NCBI GenBank assembly: GCA_963755985.1
Contig: CAVWLO010000002.1
Span: forward strand, 124,001 to 188,000
Length of the DNA stretch: 64,000 nucleotides
Direction of reading: 5' to 3'
DNA from: DASXMT01 sp963755985
Lineage (GTDB): Bacteria; Actinomycetota; Acidimicrobiia; Acidimicrobiales; RAAP-2
Below the pieces are notes generated by a model. The model was given only the letters and a program-made list of their open reading frames with translations, did no database searches and had not been told where the DNA came from. The translations under genes were made by a program, and so were the position numbers. Of the stretch, positions 26,327 through 34,612 are shown one piece after another. Positions within the stretch are counted from its first letter, which is position 1. The number at the start of each line of letters is the position of its first letter.

Positions 26327-27610
26327 ATGGGCGACGACTGGGAGGGCGACCGGCCGCCCTCAGTGGACGCCCTGGCCCGGTCGCTCGCTGGCAGCGGGCT
26401 GCCCCATCCCGTGTTGGTCGAGGTGGCCCGGGCCGCGATCGCGGCCGGCGATCCCGGCTCGGCCCGGCTCCGGGCCGAGAAGCTGTCCCGCTCGTTGTTG
26501 CGCCCGGTGGTCAACGCCACCGGCGTCCTGCTCCACACCAACTTGGGCCGGGCACCCCTGGCCGTCCACCAAGACGCCCACGCCTGGAACCTCGAATTCG
26601 ACCTGGCCACCGGCGGGCGCGGCTCGAGGGGTGCCCATGCCGCCGCCCTGCTGGCTCGAGCCATGGGGGCCGACGACGCCCTGGTGACCAACAACGGCGC
26701 CGCCGCCGTGCTCCTCGCCCTGACCGCACTGGCCGCCGGCCGGGCGGTGATCGTGAGCCGGGGGGAGCTGGTCGAGATCGGCGGCGGATTCCGGATCCCC
26801 GAGGTGCTGGCCATGTCCGGCGCGAGGTTGGTCGAGGTGGGGACGACGAACCGCACCCGGCTGGCCGACTACGAGGCCGCCCTCAACACCGATCCCGATG
26901 CCGCGCTGGTGCTCAAGGTCCACCAGTCGAACTATCGGATGGTCGGCTTCACCGAGTCGGTCCCGGTGGCCGGGCTCGCCGGGCTCGGGGTCCCGGTCGT
27001 GGCCGACATCGGTTCCGGGCTCCTCGACGCCGGCACCCCGTGGCTCCCCGGCGGCCCGCCTCCGTGGCTGGCTCACGAGCCCGCCGCCCGCCAGACGCTC
27101 GAGGCCGGCGCCACCGTCGTCACCTTCTCCGGCGACAAGCTGCTCGGCGGCCCCCAGGCCGGTGTCGTCGCCGGGTCCATGGACGCCGTGTCCGCCTGCG
27201 CCCGCCACCCACTGTCACGGGCCCTGCGGCCCGGCCTGCTCGTCCTCGGCGCCCTCCAGGACACCGCGCTCGCCTACCTGCGCCGGGACCCCGGGTCGAT
27301 CCCCTTTTGGAGGATGGCCACCGCTTCGCTCGACGAGCTCGGTTCACGGGCAGCAGCCATCGCCGCGTCGAGCGGCTCGGAGGTCGTCGACTGCCGGTCG
27401 GTGGCCGGAGGCGGCTCGGTGCCCGGATTGGAGATCCCCTCGGTTGGCGTCGCGTTGACCGGCGACCGCGCCCGTGCGCTCCGGACCGGCGAGCCTCCCG
27501 TGATCGCCCGGGTCGAGAACGGCCGGACGATCTGCGACGTGCGATCGGTCGATCCGGAGGACGACGGCGTGCTCGCCGCCGCGATCCGGGCGGCCCGGCT
27601 CGAGCCGTAG
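26327..27610 (+). CDS. selA: L-seryl-tRNA(Sec) selenium transferase
   Basis: This 427-residue PLP enzyme converts Ser-tRNA-Sec to Sec-tRNA-Sec using selenophosphate. Visible features are VVNATGVLLHTNLGRAPLA, LVTNNGAAAVLLAL, EIGGGFRIPEVLAMSGARLV, VKVHQSNYRM-like LKVHQSNYRMVGF, ADIGSGLL and the PLP-lysine loop TFSGDKLLGGPQAGVVAG. ARVENGRTICDVRSVDPEDD is near the end. The length fits the bacterial family. A GTG at 26318 is an alternative start (3 residues longer). It sits 10 bases before selB, in the same transcript direction as fdh. Confidence 0.95.
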   Translation: MGDDWEGDRPPSVDALARSLAGSGLPHPVLVEVARAAIAAGDPGSARLRAEKLSRSLLRPVVNATGVLLHTNLGRAPLAVHQDAHAWNLEFDLATGGRGSRGAHAAALLARAMGADDALVTNNGAAAVLLALTALAAGRAVIVSRGELVEIGGGFRIPEVLAMSGARLVEVGTTNRTRLADYEAALNTDPDAALVLKVHQSNYRMVGFTESVPVAGLAGLGVPVVADIGSGLLDAGTPWLPGGPPPWLAHEPAARQTLEAGATVVTFSGDKLLGGPQAGVVAGSMDAVSACARHPLSRALRPGLLVLGALQDTALAYLRRDPGSIPFWRMATASLDELGSRAAAIAASSGSEVVDCRSVAGGGSVPGLEIPSVGVALTGDRARALRTGEPPVIARVENGRTICDVRSVDPEDDGVLAAAIRAARLEP

Positions 27611-27620
27611 GGGCGCTCCG

Positions 27621-29378
27621 GTGCACGTCATCGCCACCGCCGGCCATGTCGACCACGGCAAGTCGACCCTGGTCCACGCCCTGACCGGCATGGACCCCGA
27701 CCGGTTCTCGGAGGAGAAGGCCAGGGGGCTGACCATCGACCTCGGATTTGCCTGGACCGTGCTGCCGTCCGGCGGTGAGGTCGCCTTTGTCGACGTGCCC
27801 GGTCATGTCCGCTTCATCAAGAACATGTTGGCCGGCGTGGGTTCGGTCGACGCCTGCCTCTTCGTCGTCGCCGCCACCGAAGGGTGGAAGCCGCAATCCG
27901 AGGAGCACCTGCGGATCCTGGAGCTGCTCGGCGTGTCCCGCGGCATGGTCGCCCTGACCAAGGTCGGGCTGGTCGACGACGAACGCCGGGAGCGGGCCCG
28001 CTCCGGGGTGGTCGAGCACGTGGCCGGGTCCTTCCTCGAGGAGGCACCGGTCGTGGCCGTCGACGCCCCTGCCGGCACCGGCCTGGCCGAGCTCGGCCGC
28101 GCCCTCGACGAGCTGGTGGCGGGGACGCCGGTCCGGGCCGACGGGGGCCGCCCGCGGCTGTGGATCGACCGGAGCTTCACCGTGCGAGGGGCGGGAACCG
28201 TCGTCACCGGCACGCTGACCGGTGGGGCGTTGGCCGTACATGACGCGCTCGCCGCCATGCCCGGGTCACCGCCGGGCCATGTGCCGGTGGAGGCCCGCGT
28301 CCGGGGCCTGCAGACCCACAAGCGCTCGCTCCCGTCGGTCGGCCCGGGGCAACGGGTCGCCGTCAACCTCATCGGCGCGTCGCACACCGCCTTCGCCCGG
28401 GGCCAGGCCCTGGTCCGACCGCGGCAGTGGGCCCCGACCACGACGGTCGACGCCTCTCTCCACGTGTTGGGATCGCTCGACCATGAGGTCGGCCGGCGCG
28501 GCGCCTATCAGGCCTTTGTCGGGTCGAGCCAGCAGGCGGTGGCCCTTCGGATCCTGGGCCCGAGCGCATTGGTCCCCGGTGAGAGCGGCCTGGTCCGGAT
28601 CCATCTCCCGGCCCCAGTGGCCCTCCTGCCGGGGGACCGGTACGTGCTGCGGGAATCGGGGCGGTCGGAGACGATCGGCGGGGGGGAGGTGCTCGACGTG
28701 CGGCCCGTGCTGCCGGCGGCCCGGGCCCGCCCGGATCGGTCGGTCGACCGGGTCGTCGCCGAGCAGGGGTGGACGACGCCCGACGAGCTCGAGCAGTTGA
28801 CCGGAGCGCACAGGGAGCCGGACCTGGCCGGCCGCTGGGTCGTCGACCCCGCGGTCCTGTCGGCCGCCCGGGCGCACATGAAGGGGGCCGTGGAGGATGC
28901 CGGGCCGCTGGGCCTGGACGTGACCCGGCTGTCCGAGCGCGACCGCGCCGTGCTCTCGACCCTTGACGGCGTGACCACCGATGGCACCCGAGCCCGGCAC
29001 AGGCCCGTCGGCGACGAGGGCCCGTGGGACCACCACCCGTACGTGGACCTGCTCGACCGCACCCCGTTTGCTCCCCCCGATCCGCGAGAGTCGGACGTGC
29101 CCAAAGAGGAGCTCCGCGAACTGGTCCGCAACGGTCGGGTCATCGAGCGGGACGGGTGCTACTTCTCGGCCCGGGCCATGGCCGAGGCGGCACGGGCCGT
29201 CGCCCGTCTCCTCAGCCGCCATCCTGACGGGGTGACGGCGTCGACGGTCCGCGACGAGCTGCACACCAGCCGGAAGTACGTCATCCCCATACTCGGTCAT
29301 CTGGACGCCACCGGTGTGACCCGCCGGCGAGGCGACCTGCGGATCGGAGGCCCGCGGCTGCCCGCCATTTCGGATTAG
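27621..29378 (+). CDS. selB: Selenocysteine-specific elongation factor
   Basis: This 585-residue EF-Tu-like GTPase starts from GTG at 27621. P-loop GHVDHGKS, switch II FVDVPGHVRFIKNM and a G4 region ALTKVGLVDDE are visible. The last has Gly where TKxD normally has Asp. Domain 2/3 features follow (FTVRGAGTVVTGTLTGGALA). The C-terminal winged helices end in LHTSRKYVIPILGHLDATGV and TRRRGDLR, the part that grips SECIS RNA. It delivers Sec-tRNA-Sec to the ribosome at the fdhA UGA. It lies between selA and selD with short spacings. Confidence 0.94.
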   Translation: MHVIATAGHVDHGKSTLVHALTGMDPDRFSEEKARGLTIDLGFAWTVLPSGGEVAFVDVPGHVRFIKNMLAGVGSVDACLFVVAATEGWKPQSEEHLRILELLGVSRGMVALTKVGLVDDERRERARSGVVEHVAGSFLEEAPVVAVDAPAGTGLAELGRALDELVAGTPVRADGGRPRLWIDRSFTVRGAGTVVTGTLTGGALAVHDALAAMPGSPPGHVPVEARVRGLQTHKRSLPSVGPGQRVAVNLIGASHTAFARGQALVRPRQWAPTTTVDASLHVLGSLDHEVGRRGAYQAFVGSSQQAVALRILGPSALVPGESGLVRIHLPAPVALLPGDRYVLRESGRSETIGGGEVLDVRPVLPAARARPDRSVDRVVAEQGWTTPDELEQLTGAHREPDLAGRWVVDPAVLSAARAHMKGAVEDAGPLGLDVTRLSERDRAVLSTLDGVTTDGTRARHRPVGDEGPWDHHPYVDLLDRTPFAPPDPRESDVPKEELRELVRNGRVIERDGCYFSARAMAEAARAVARLLSRHPDGVTASTVRDELHTSRKYVIPILGHLDATGVTRRRGDLRIGGPRLPAISD

Positions 29379-29471
29379 TCCCCAGCCCTGGGACGGCCGG
29401 ATCGGCATGGCCGGCAGCCCCGAGCGGACCGGGCCCGAGGTGGAACGATCGGGCGTGGGTACAGTGACCAG

Positions 29472-30497
29472 ATGGAGCCAACCACGCTGGTCGCCGACCT
29501 GCGGCTGACCCAGGCCGCCCCGGGCGGCGGCTGTTCCTCCAAGATCCCGGCCGCCGACCTCGAGGAGATGCTCGTCCACGCCTACGGCGAGCCGGGCTCG
29601 ACGGGCTGGTCGCGCTCCTCGCCCTTCGAGCTGTTGTGCGGTCTGGAGAGCGGTGACGACGCCACCGTGGTGAAGATCGCGGGTGACACGGCCCTGGTGA
29701 GCACGACCGACTTCTTCCCACCCGTCGTCGACGACGCCTTCGATTGGGGGCGCATCGCCGCGGCCAATGCCCTCTCCGACGTCTACGCCATGGGGGGCAC
29801 GCCCGTCTCGGCGCTCAACCTCTTGGCCTGGCCGGCCCAACGGCTTCCCTTCGAGTTGGCGGCCGACGTGATCAGGGGCGGCCGAGCCGTCGCCGACCAG
29901 GCCGAGTGCCTCCTCCTCGGGGGCCACAGCATCCAGGACGACACCCCCCTCTACGGATTGTCGGTCACGGGTATCGCCCATCCCGACCGGCTCCTGCGCA
30001 ACGACGCGGCCCGGGAGGGCGATCCCATCAGCTTGAGCAAGCCGTTGGGTCTCGGAGTACTGAACAACCGGCACAGGGCGACCGGCGAGTGCTTCCCCGA
30101 AGCCGTGGCCACCATGACCGCGCTCAACCGGGATGCATCCCGGGCCGCACTCGAGGCTGGGATCCGGGCCGCGACCGACGTCACCGGGTTCGGGTTGTTG
30201 GGCCACCTCTACAAGATGGCGCGGGCGAGCGGGCTGACGGCCGTCATCGACGCCGCCGCGGTTCCCTATATCTCCGGAGCCCGGGAGGCGCTGTCCCTGG
30301 GCTTTGTGCCCGGCGGGACGGCCCGGAACCTGGCCTGGGTGGCTCCCCATGTCGAGACGGCACTTGCGGAGTCGGAGCTGATGTTACTGGCCGACGCCCA
30401 GACGTCGGGAGGCCTCCTGTTGGCCGGTGAGCTTCCCGGCGTCCCGGTCATCGGGGAGTTCGTTGCCGGCGGGGGTGCGCCCCTCGTCATACGCTGA
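29472..30497 (+). CDS. selD: Selenophosphate synthetase
   Basis: This 341-residue AIR-synthase-fold enzyme makes selenophosphate from selenide and ATP. The N-terminal active-site segment is APGGGCSSKIPAADLEEML, with Cys21 and Lys24 equivalent to the catalytic pair of E. coli SelD. ATP-site features are GDDATVVKIAGDTALVSTTD, GRIAAANALSDVYAMGGTPV, LLGGHSIQDDTPLYGLSVTG and TDVTGFGLLGHLYKMA. The active-site residue is Cys, not Sec. It is followed 48 bases later by the tRNA-Sec gene. Confidence 0.95.
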   Translation: MEPTTLVADLRLTQAAPGGGCSSKIPAADLEEMLVHAYGEPGSTGWSRSSPFELLCGLESGDDATVVKIAGDTALVSTTDFFPPVVDDAFDWGRIAAANALSDVYAMGGTPVSALNLLAWPAQRLPFELAADVIRGGRAVADQAECLLLGGHSIQDDTPLYGLSVTGIAHPDRLLRNDAAREGDPISLSKPLGLGVLNNRHRATGECFPEAVATMTALNRDASRAALEAGIRAATDVTGFGLLGHLYKMARASGLTAVIDAAAVPYISGAREALSLGFVPGGTARNLAWVAPHVETALAESELMLLADAQTSGGLLLAGELPGVPVIGEFVAGGGAPLVIR

Positions 30498-30545
30498 CCG
30501 GATCGCCCCCTGGCCACCAAGGCGCCCTGTGTTACCTTCCCGGTC

Positions 30546-30641
30546 GGAGGTGTCAAGGTGCCTGGTGGGCCTCCCCGCCTTCAAAGCGGGTGGGACGGGT
30601 GAACCCCGTCCGGCGGGTTCGATTCCCGTCCACCTCCGCCA
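30546..30641 (+). tRNA. selC: tRNA-Sec, anticodon TCA
   Basis: This 96-base gene has the hallmarks of bacterial tRNA-Sec. The anticodon loop CTTCAAA (30579-30585) sits on a 5-bp CCCGC/GCGGG stem and holds TCA at 30581-30583. The long variable arm is GGACGGG/CCCGTCC. The T arm is GCGGG-TTCGATT-CCCGT. The acceptor GGAGGTG pairs with CACCTCC for seven pairs; an eighth position would be T-C rather than a normal pair. The 3' end is G-CCA encoded in the DNA. Its place directly after selD fits a dedicated Sec operon. Confidence 0.95.
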
Positions 30642-30644
30642 CCA

Positions 30645-30666
30645 CTGGCGCCGCGGCGATCGCCAG
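30645..30666 (+). terminator. Weak hairpin after selC
   Basis: CTGGCG (30645-30650) pairs with CGCCAG (30661-30666) around a GC-rich 10-base loop, a few bases after the tRNA. No T-tract follows, so a terminator role is uncertain; it may instead help 3' processing. Confidence 0.3.
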
Positions 30667-30801
30667 CGCTGCTCTGTCCAGAAGCTGCGGCCTGCATACT
30701 CACGGCCTTCTCTGGGTAGACCAGCACCGATCGTTCATGTTGAGGGATGAACGCCCCTCAGGTGCTGGGACGGCTCATGCCAGGGACAGGAGGACCGGTA
30801 C

Positions 30802-31128
30802 ATGCCACAACAAGCGTGGAGCGCCAAGCGGGAACGGCAGTACGAGCACATCAAGGAGGGCTTGGAAGATCGGGGCGAGTCCGAGGACGAGGCGGAGGAG
30901 ATCGCGGCGCGGACGGTGAACAAGGGACGCGCCCGGTCGGGGGAGTCCCGGTCGGCCAGCCGTACGTCGATTGAGGACGTCTCCTCAGGACGACGGGGCG
31001 GCCTCCGGTCACATCGGGGTCCCGGTGGACGGACACGGGACCAGCTGTACGAAGAGGCCCGGCGCAAAGGAGTGCAGGGCCGATCAAAGATGAACAAGGA
31101 CCAGCTCGAACGGGCCGTGGGCCGCTAG
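30802..31128 (+). CDS. Plasmid-stabilisation-type small basic protein
   Basis: This 108-residue highly charged protein begins MPQQAWSAKRERQYEHIKEG, with AEEIAARTVNKGRARSGESR and a C-terminal Rho-N-like helical motif RDQLYEEARRKGVQGRSKMN then KDQLERAVGR. Such proteins are widely annotated as plasmid stabilisation proteins and also occur on chromosomes, but their mechanism is not established. AGGAGG lies seven bases before the ATG. It sits between the tRNA-Sec gene and the IS element, which starts about 20 bases after its stop. Confidence 0.75.
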   Translation: MPQQAWSAKRERQYEHIKEGLEDRGESEDEAEEIAARTVNKGRARSGESRSASRTSIEDVSSGRRGGLRSHRGPGGRTRDQLYEEARRKGVQGRSKMNKDQLERAVGR

Positions 31129-31148
31129 GTCCCGGCAACCTGTCGAGC

Positions 31149-32620
31149 GACGATGTCCCGCTTCTTGTTGAAGATCAGCGGTGGCCACAGCGTGTTCAGG
31201 CTGCAGCCTGATCGTACTCTTCGGGTGCAACAACGACAGGCGTGACCTCGCGGCGAAGGGCGTCGACCAGCTTGGCCATGTCCTTGTGCCGCGTACTCGC
31301 CTGAATGAGCGCTCTGCTTCGAGCCTGCCGGCGGCGATCCAGCGCTTCTTCATGGAGCCGTCCTTCCACTTGGTCACCCGGCCGGTGGTCCGCTTGGCGA
31401 TCGAGATCATCGACTCGATGCAATTGGTCGTGGTCAAGGTGCTGGCCAACGTGGCACCGACGCCGAGGCGCCGGACGGTGAACATGTCGTCGACCCCTTC
31501 GCACAACGAGGCGGCCGCATCAGGGTGGTCGGCCTCGAGTTCCTTGGCCAGTGCCTTGGCGGCCGCCAGTCCCTTGGTCGCGTCAGGCTGGGCGAAGATG
31601 AGGGCCAGTCGCTTGTCGATGGTCCCGCCCAACTCTTTGGGCAGGTGCCCTTCGACATTCCTGCGCTTGTGCAGAACGCAACGCTGCACCTTGGCCGTCT
31701 CGCCGAACACCTTCTTGATGCCCGCGGCGAGCGCCTTGGCCCCGTCGATGACGCAGAGCACGCCCGAGTCGGTGGAGAGTCCCCGGGCAACGAGGTCGGC
31801 CAACAGGGCGGTGACCACCGTCTTGTTCTCGGTGTCGCCGAGCCAGATCCCGACGGGCACCTTGGTGCCGTCAGCCGTGATGACCAGGCAGACCACGACA
31901 CACGAGCCGGCCACGTCGAGCCCGTCGATCATGAGGACGGCCACGTCAAGGTTGGACAGGTCCCGGGCCATCAGTTCGCCCATGGCCTTGGTCGTCGCCG
32001 TCACGAAGCGCCTGGAGACAGCCGACTTCGAGGTCGACCTCGAACGTGCTTCGAGTTCTTTTCCGACGGGTTCGGCCACGTCGACGTGGCGTCTGGTGGC
32101 CACCCCGGCCAGCATGCGCTCGACGACCAAGGAGTTGAGCAGGTCGGCCGAGCTGAAGGCCTGCCAGGTGTCGAGCTCGATCTCTCCTCCCGTCGTGGTC
32201 CGGCCCCTCGGGCGCTCGGTGCTCACCCGACGCCCGCCCAGCACCACCGAACCCTTGGTGGTGCCGTGCCAGTTCCCCGAGCGTCCAGCGGATCCGATCT
32301 TGGCGTGCTTCTCGCCGATGACCTCGGTCAACTCGGCTTGCATCATCTGGTGCATGACAACCAGTCCGGTGGCTGACACGAAGGCCAACAACCCGTCTTT
32401 GATCGCCTCGGCCACTTCGGCCAGGGCCACTGTCGCCTCCAGTGGCAGGTCAGCCAATCGGGCTGCCTCCTCCGCGTCGGCGACGCTCACAACAGCTACT
32501 TTCTTCTTCACGGTGGTCCCTCTCTTGTGTGGGTGTCTTGGTGGACGCCCGATCCCTACCATCTGGCAGGTCTCAGGCGGGGGACCACCGCCTTACTTCA
32601 ACAATGTCCGGGGCAACGTC
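31149..32620 (-). mobile_element. IS256-family insertion sequence
   Basis: A 1472-bp element encloses one transposase gene. Terminal inverted repeats lie at 31149-31184 and 32585-32620. They match through GACG-x-TG-x-CCCG at the tip, TTGTTGAAG in the middle and GCGGTGG inside. It has an 8-bp target duplication on both sides. The intact ends and duplication suggest fairly recent insertion. The transposase frame is interrupted by one missing base, so this copy may be inactive unless that is an error. Confidence 0.9.
31196..32511 (-). CDS. IS256-family transposase, frameshifted near 31289
   Basis: The DDE transposase of the Mutator-like/IS256 family has VLMIDGLDVAGSCVVVCLVI (first Asp), GVLCVIDGAKALAAGIKKVF (second Asp) and a C-terminal region TLTTTNCIESMISIAKRTTG (Glu). 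QRCVLHKRRNVEGHLPKEL is the characteristic C-(2)-H-like spacer. The frame runs to ERSFRRVRG then breaks. Adding one base near 31289 restores HKDMAKLVDALRREV and a stop at 31196, the normal IS256 end. Without repair the frame runs on past the element's left end to 31084. GTG at 32511 (MKKKVAVVSVADAEEA) is the likely start. Confidence 0.88.
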
Positions 32621-32760
32621 TGTCGAGCCGGTCGAGAAGAGAAGCGGCTTCGGTCAGGGAGGTAGCGGCTCCGGCCGTTGACGTTTGAGGGAGGGGAGTG
32701 CGGGGTACGGGCCAGTGGGCCTCGGTCGTCTTCACCGAGAGGTGATGCATCACCGGGGCA

Positions 32761-32797
32761 GACAAGACTCCCGATTCCCCCGGCCGGGAGTCTTGTC
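32761..32797 (-). terminator. Strong hairpin after the TetR gene
   Basis: GACAAGACTCCCG (32761-32773) and CGGGAGTCTTGTC (32785-32797) are a perfect 13-bp inverted repeat with an 11-base loop. It lies 5 bases beyond the stop of the minus-strand TetR gene. No U-tract is present, but the stem is strong enough to end or protect the transcript. Confidence 0.6.
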
Positions 32798-32801
32798 GCG
32801 C

Positions 32802-33437
32802 CTACAGTTGGATGACCCGTTCCACGTCCCTTCTCGCACCGTCGGCCAACACATGTCCCGAGAACATGGCGACGGCGTCGTCGATCAGCTTGATGTAGCG
32901 GTCACCTCCTGGATCGTTGGCCAGCTGTTGACTGGACAAGCCCGCGACCAACGCGGTCCAGAGGTCGAAGTCGGCGTTCGTGCGCAGCCCCACGTCGCGG
33001 AGCATCGAGCGACCCCGGTTGAAGACCTCGACGGCGACGGCATAGGACTCGGGTGATGGCTCGAAGTCCGGAATGGTCCGTAGGAAGAGCAACTCGTAGC
33101 GCGCCGGGTCTTCGGCGGCAAAGGACACGAAGAGGCGAGCAATGGCGCGCAGGGCGCGGGTCGGGTCGTCGGTGATCTCAAGCCGATCGAAGCGGGCCAG
33201 GAGCTGTCGATTGCCGTCAGCGAAGAGGTGGTCGTAGACCGAGTTCTTCGAGTCGAAGTAGGTGTAGAGCGATTGGGGCTCCATATCCACCGCCCGGGCC
33301 AGGGCCCGCAAGGAGAGGGCATTGACCCCGTCCAATTGCACCATCCGCCAGGCCGCGTCAAGGATCTCCAGCTTGGTGGCCTGGTGACGGGCATGTCGTC
33401 GGTCCCGGCGTGGTTCGGTTCGGGTCTGCTTAGCCAC
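32802..33437 (-). CDS. TetR-family regulator
   Basis: This 211-residue protein from GTG at 33437 has HTH ATKLEILDAAWRMVQLDGVN, ALSLRALARAVDMEPQSLYT and YFDSKNSVYDHLF. The C-terminal domain (LAGLSSQQLANDPGGDRYIK) resembles the TetR_C_33-type domain of WHG-like regulators. It is divergent from the mycothiol-type enzyme gene, whose promoter region contains a CCGAAT/ATTCGG inverted repeat that it may bind. A start at 33461 would add MYSGNVKG but would overlap the promoter of the other gene. Confidence 0.85.
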   Translation of the reverse strand: MAKQTRTEPRRDRRHARHQATKLEILDAAWRMVQLDGVNALSLRALARAVDMEPQSLYTYFDSKNSVYDHLFADGNRQLLARFDRLEITDDPTRALRAIARLFVSFAAEDPARYELLFLRTIPDFEPSPESYAVAVEVFNRGRSMLRDVGLRTNADFDLWTALVAGLSSQQLANDPGGDRYIKLIDDAVAMFSGHVLADGARRDVERVIQL

Positions 33438-33441
33438 CCCC

Positions 33442-33470
33442 TTGACGTTACCCGAATACAATGCGATACT
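33442..33470 (+). promoter_or_regulatory. Sigma-70-like promoter of the mycothiol-type gene
   Basis: TTGACG at 33442-33447 and GATACT at 33465-33470 are separated by 17 bases. Transcription would start near 33477, about 25-35 bases before the gene. The inverted repeat CCGAAT (33452-33457) and ATTCGG (33480-33485) brackets the -10 box, a natural place for a TetR repressor. Confidence 0.55.
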
Positions 33471-33500
33471 CCTGACACCATTCGGAAACCGAGGTTGTCC

Positions 33501-34253
33501 GTGGGAACAGCAATGGCCGAGACGAGGATCGACGCTCCGCTAGGGCACGAGGAAGCGATGGGGCTGGCCGAGACGGAGTTCGCACGCGTCGTGGAACAGC
33601 TCCGCTCGCTCGCCCCGGGGGATTGGCGCCAGCCGACGGCGTGCGAGCTCTGGGACGTCCGGGCGCTGGCCTCCCACGTGCTCGGCATGGCAGAAGCGCA
33701 GGCATCGGTGCGCCAGTTCGCCCATGACTATCGAGCGGCGGCCAGGCGATCGGGCGGAAAGATGATCGACGCCATGACGGCTGCGCAGGTCACGGAGCGT
33801 TCGTCGATGACGCCCGACGCAATCATCAGCAGCCTCGTGGCCGTCGCCCCCAAAGCGGTCGCAGCCCGTCGGCGCATGCCCGCACTGGTTCGGCACACTG
33901 TCCGCATGAAACAGGATCCCCCGTTCGATACCGAGAAATGGCAGTTTGGCTACCTGGTCGACACGATCTTCACCCGTGACACCTGGATGCACCGGCTGGA
34001 CATCAGTCGGGCCACGGGATCGCCGATGGTCCTCAGCGGGCCCCATGACGGTCGCCTGGTGGCCGACGTCGTTGCCGAATGGAGCCGGCGCCACGGCCAG
34101 GCCTTCTCACTCACGCTGACGGGCACCGCCGGAGGCCGTTGGCGCCTCGGATCCGATGGGGAAGATCATGAGCTCGACGCCCTTGATTTCTGTCTGACCG
34201 TTGGGTCCCGCCGGTCCGGTGCCGGACTGCTTACCACGGAGGTCCCGTTCTGA
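33501..34253 (+). CDS. Maleylpyruvate-isomerase-family mycothiol-dependent protein
   Basis: This 250-residue DinB-fold protein has EFARVVEQLRSLAPGDWRQP, TACELWDVRALASHVLGMAE, DTIFTRDTWMHRLDISRATG and a C-terminal DGEDHELDALDFCLTVG domain. Helices with His in SHVLGMAEA and in WMHRLDI supply the family's metal-binding histidines. Such enzymes use mycothiol, an actinobacterial thiol, and many are S-transferases of unknown substrate. GTG at 33501 gives MGTAMAE; ATG at 33513 is equally possible. The stop overlaps the next ATG. Confidence 0.85.
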   Translation: MGTAMAETRIDAPLGHEEAMGLAETEFARVVEQLRSLAPGDWRQPTACELWDVRALASHVLGMAEAQASVRQFAHDYRAAARRSGGKMIDAMTAAQVTERSSMTPDAIISSLVAVAPKAVAARRRMPALVRHTVRMKQDPPFDTEKWQFGYLVDTIFTRDTWMHRLDISRATGSPMVLSGPHDGRLVADVVAEWSRRHGQAFSLTLTGTAGGRWRLGSDGEDHELDALDFCLTVGSRRSGAGLLTTEVPF

Positions 34254-34546
34254 TGAGCATCATGCACATCACGCAGTTCCACGCCGCACCGGGCCAGGAA
34301 ACCACCCTCGCGGGCCTGCTGAGCGAAGGCCGAAACCGCATGCGAGCAGCTGACGGCTGCGAATCGTTCGACCTCTACCGAGATCAGGACGACGACCAGG
34401 CCTTCACCTTCGTCCAGGGCTGGATCTCCCCCGAGGCCCATGACGCGGCGTTCGCCGAGCGCATCATCCATACCGGGCACCTCGAAAAGGTGCTCGCGAC
34501 ACTCGAGCAGCCCCTGGTGCAGCGTACGTACGTCATGATGTCCTGA
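34253..34546 (+). CDS. Antibiotic-biosynthesis-monooxygenase (ABM) domain protein
   Basis: This 97-residue ferredoxin-like fold protein reads MSIMHITQFHAAPGQETTLA, SEGRNRMRAADGCESFDLYR, DQDDDQAFTFVQGWISPEAH and HTGHLEKVLATLEQPLVQRT. ABM domains are small dimers that act as cofactor-free monooxygenases or heme-degrading enzymes, or have unknown roles. The start overlaps the stop of the mycothiol-type gene (TGATG), so they are cotranscribed. Confidence 0.8.
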   Translation: MSIMHITQFHAAPGQETTLAGLLSEGRNRMRAADGCESFDLYRDQDDDQAFTFVQGWISPEAHDAAFAERIIHTGHLEKVLATLEQPLVQRTYVMMS

Positions 34547-34612
34547 GAGCCAAGCGATCCTCGAGGCTAGGAAACGAGCACCGGAACGGGGCGATGGCGC
34601 CCACGGCGATGC

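Larger units (their letters stand above)
31141..32628. repeat. 8-bp target-site duplication flanking the IS
   Basis: TGTCGAGC occurs at 31141-31148 and again at 32621-32628, directly outside the inverted repeats of the element. IS256-family elements usually make 8-9 bp duplications. Confidence 0.85.

Noticed and set aside
28266..30350. A 694-codon minus-strand frame opposite selB and selD
   Set aside because: Shadow frame of GC-rich genes, no recognisable motif.
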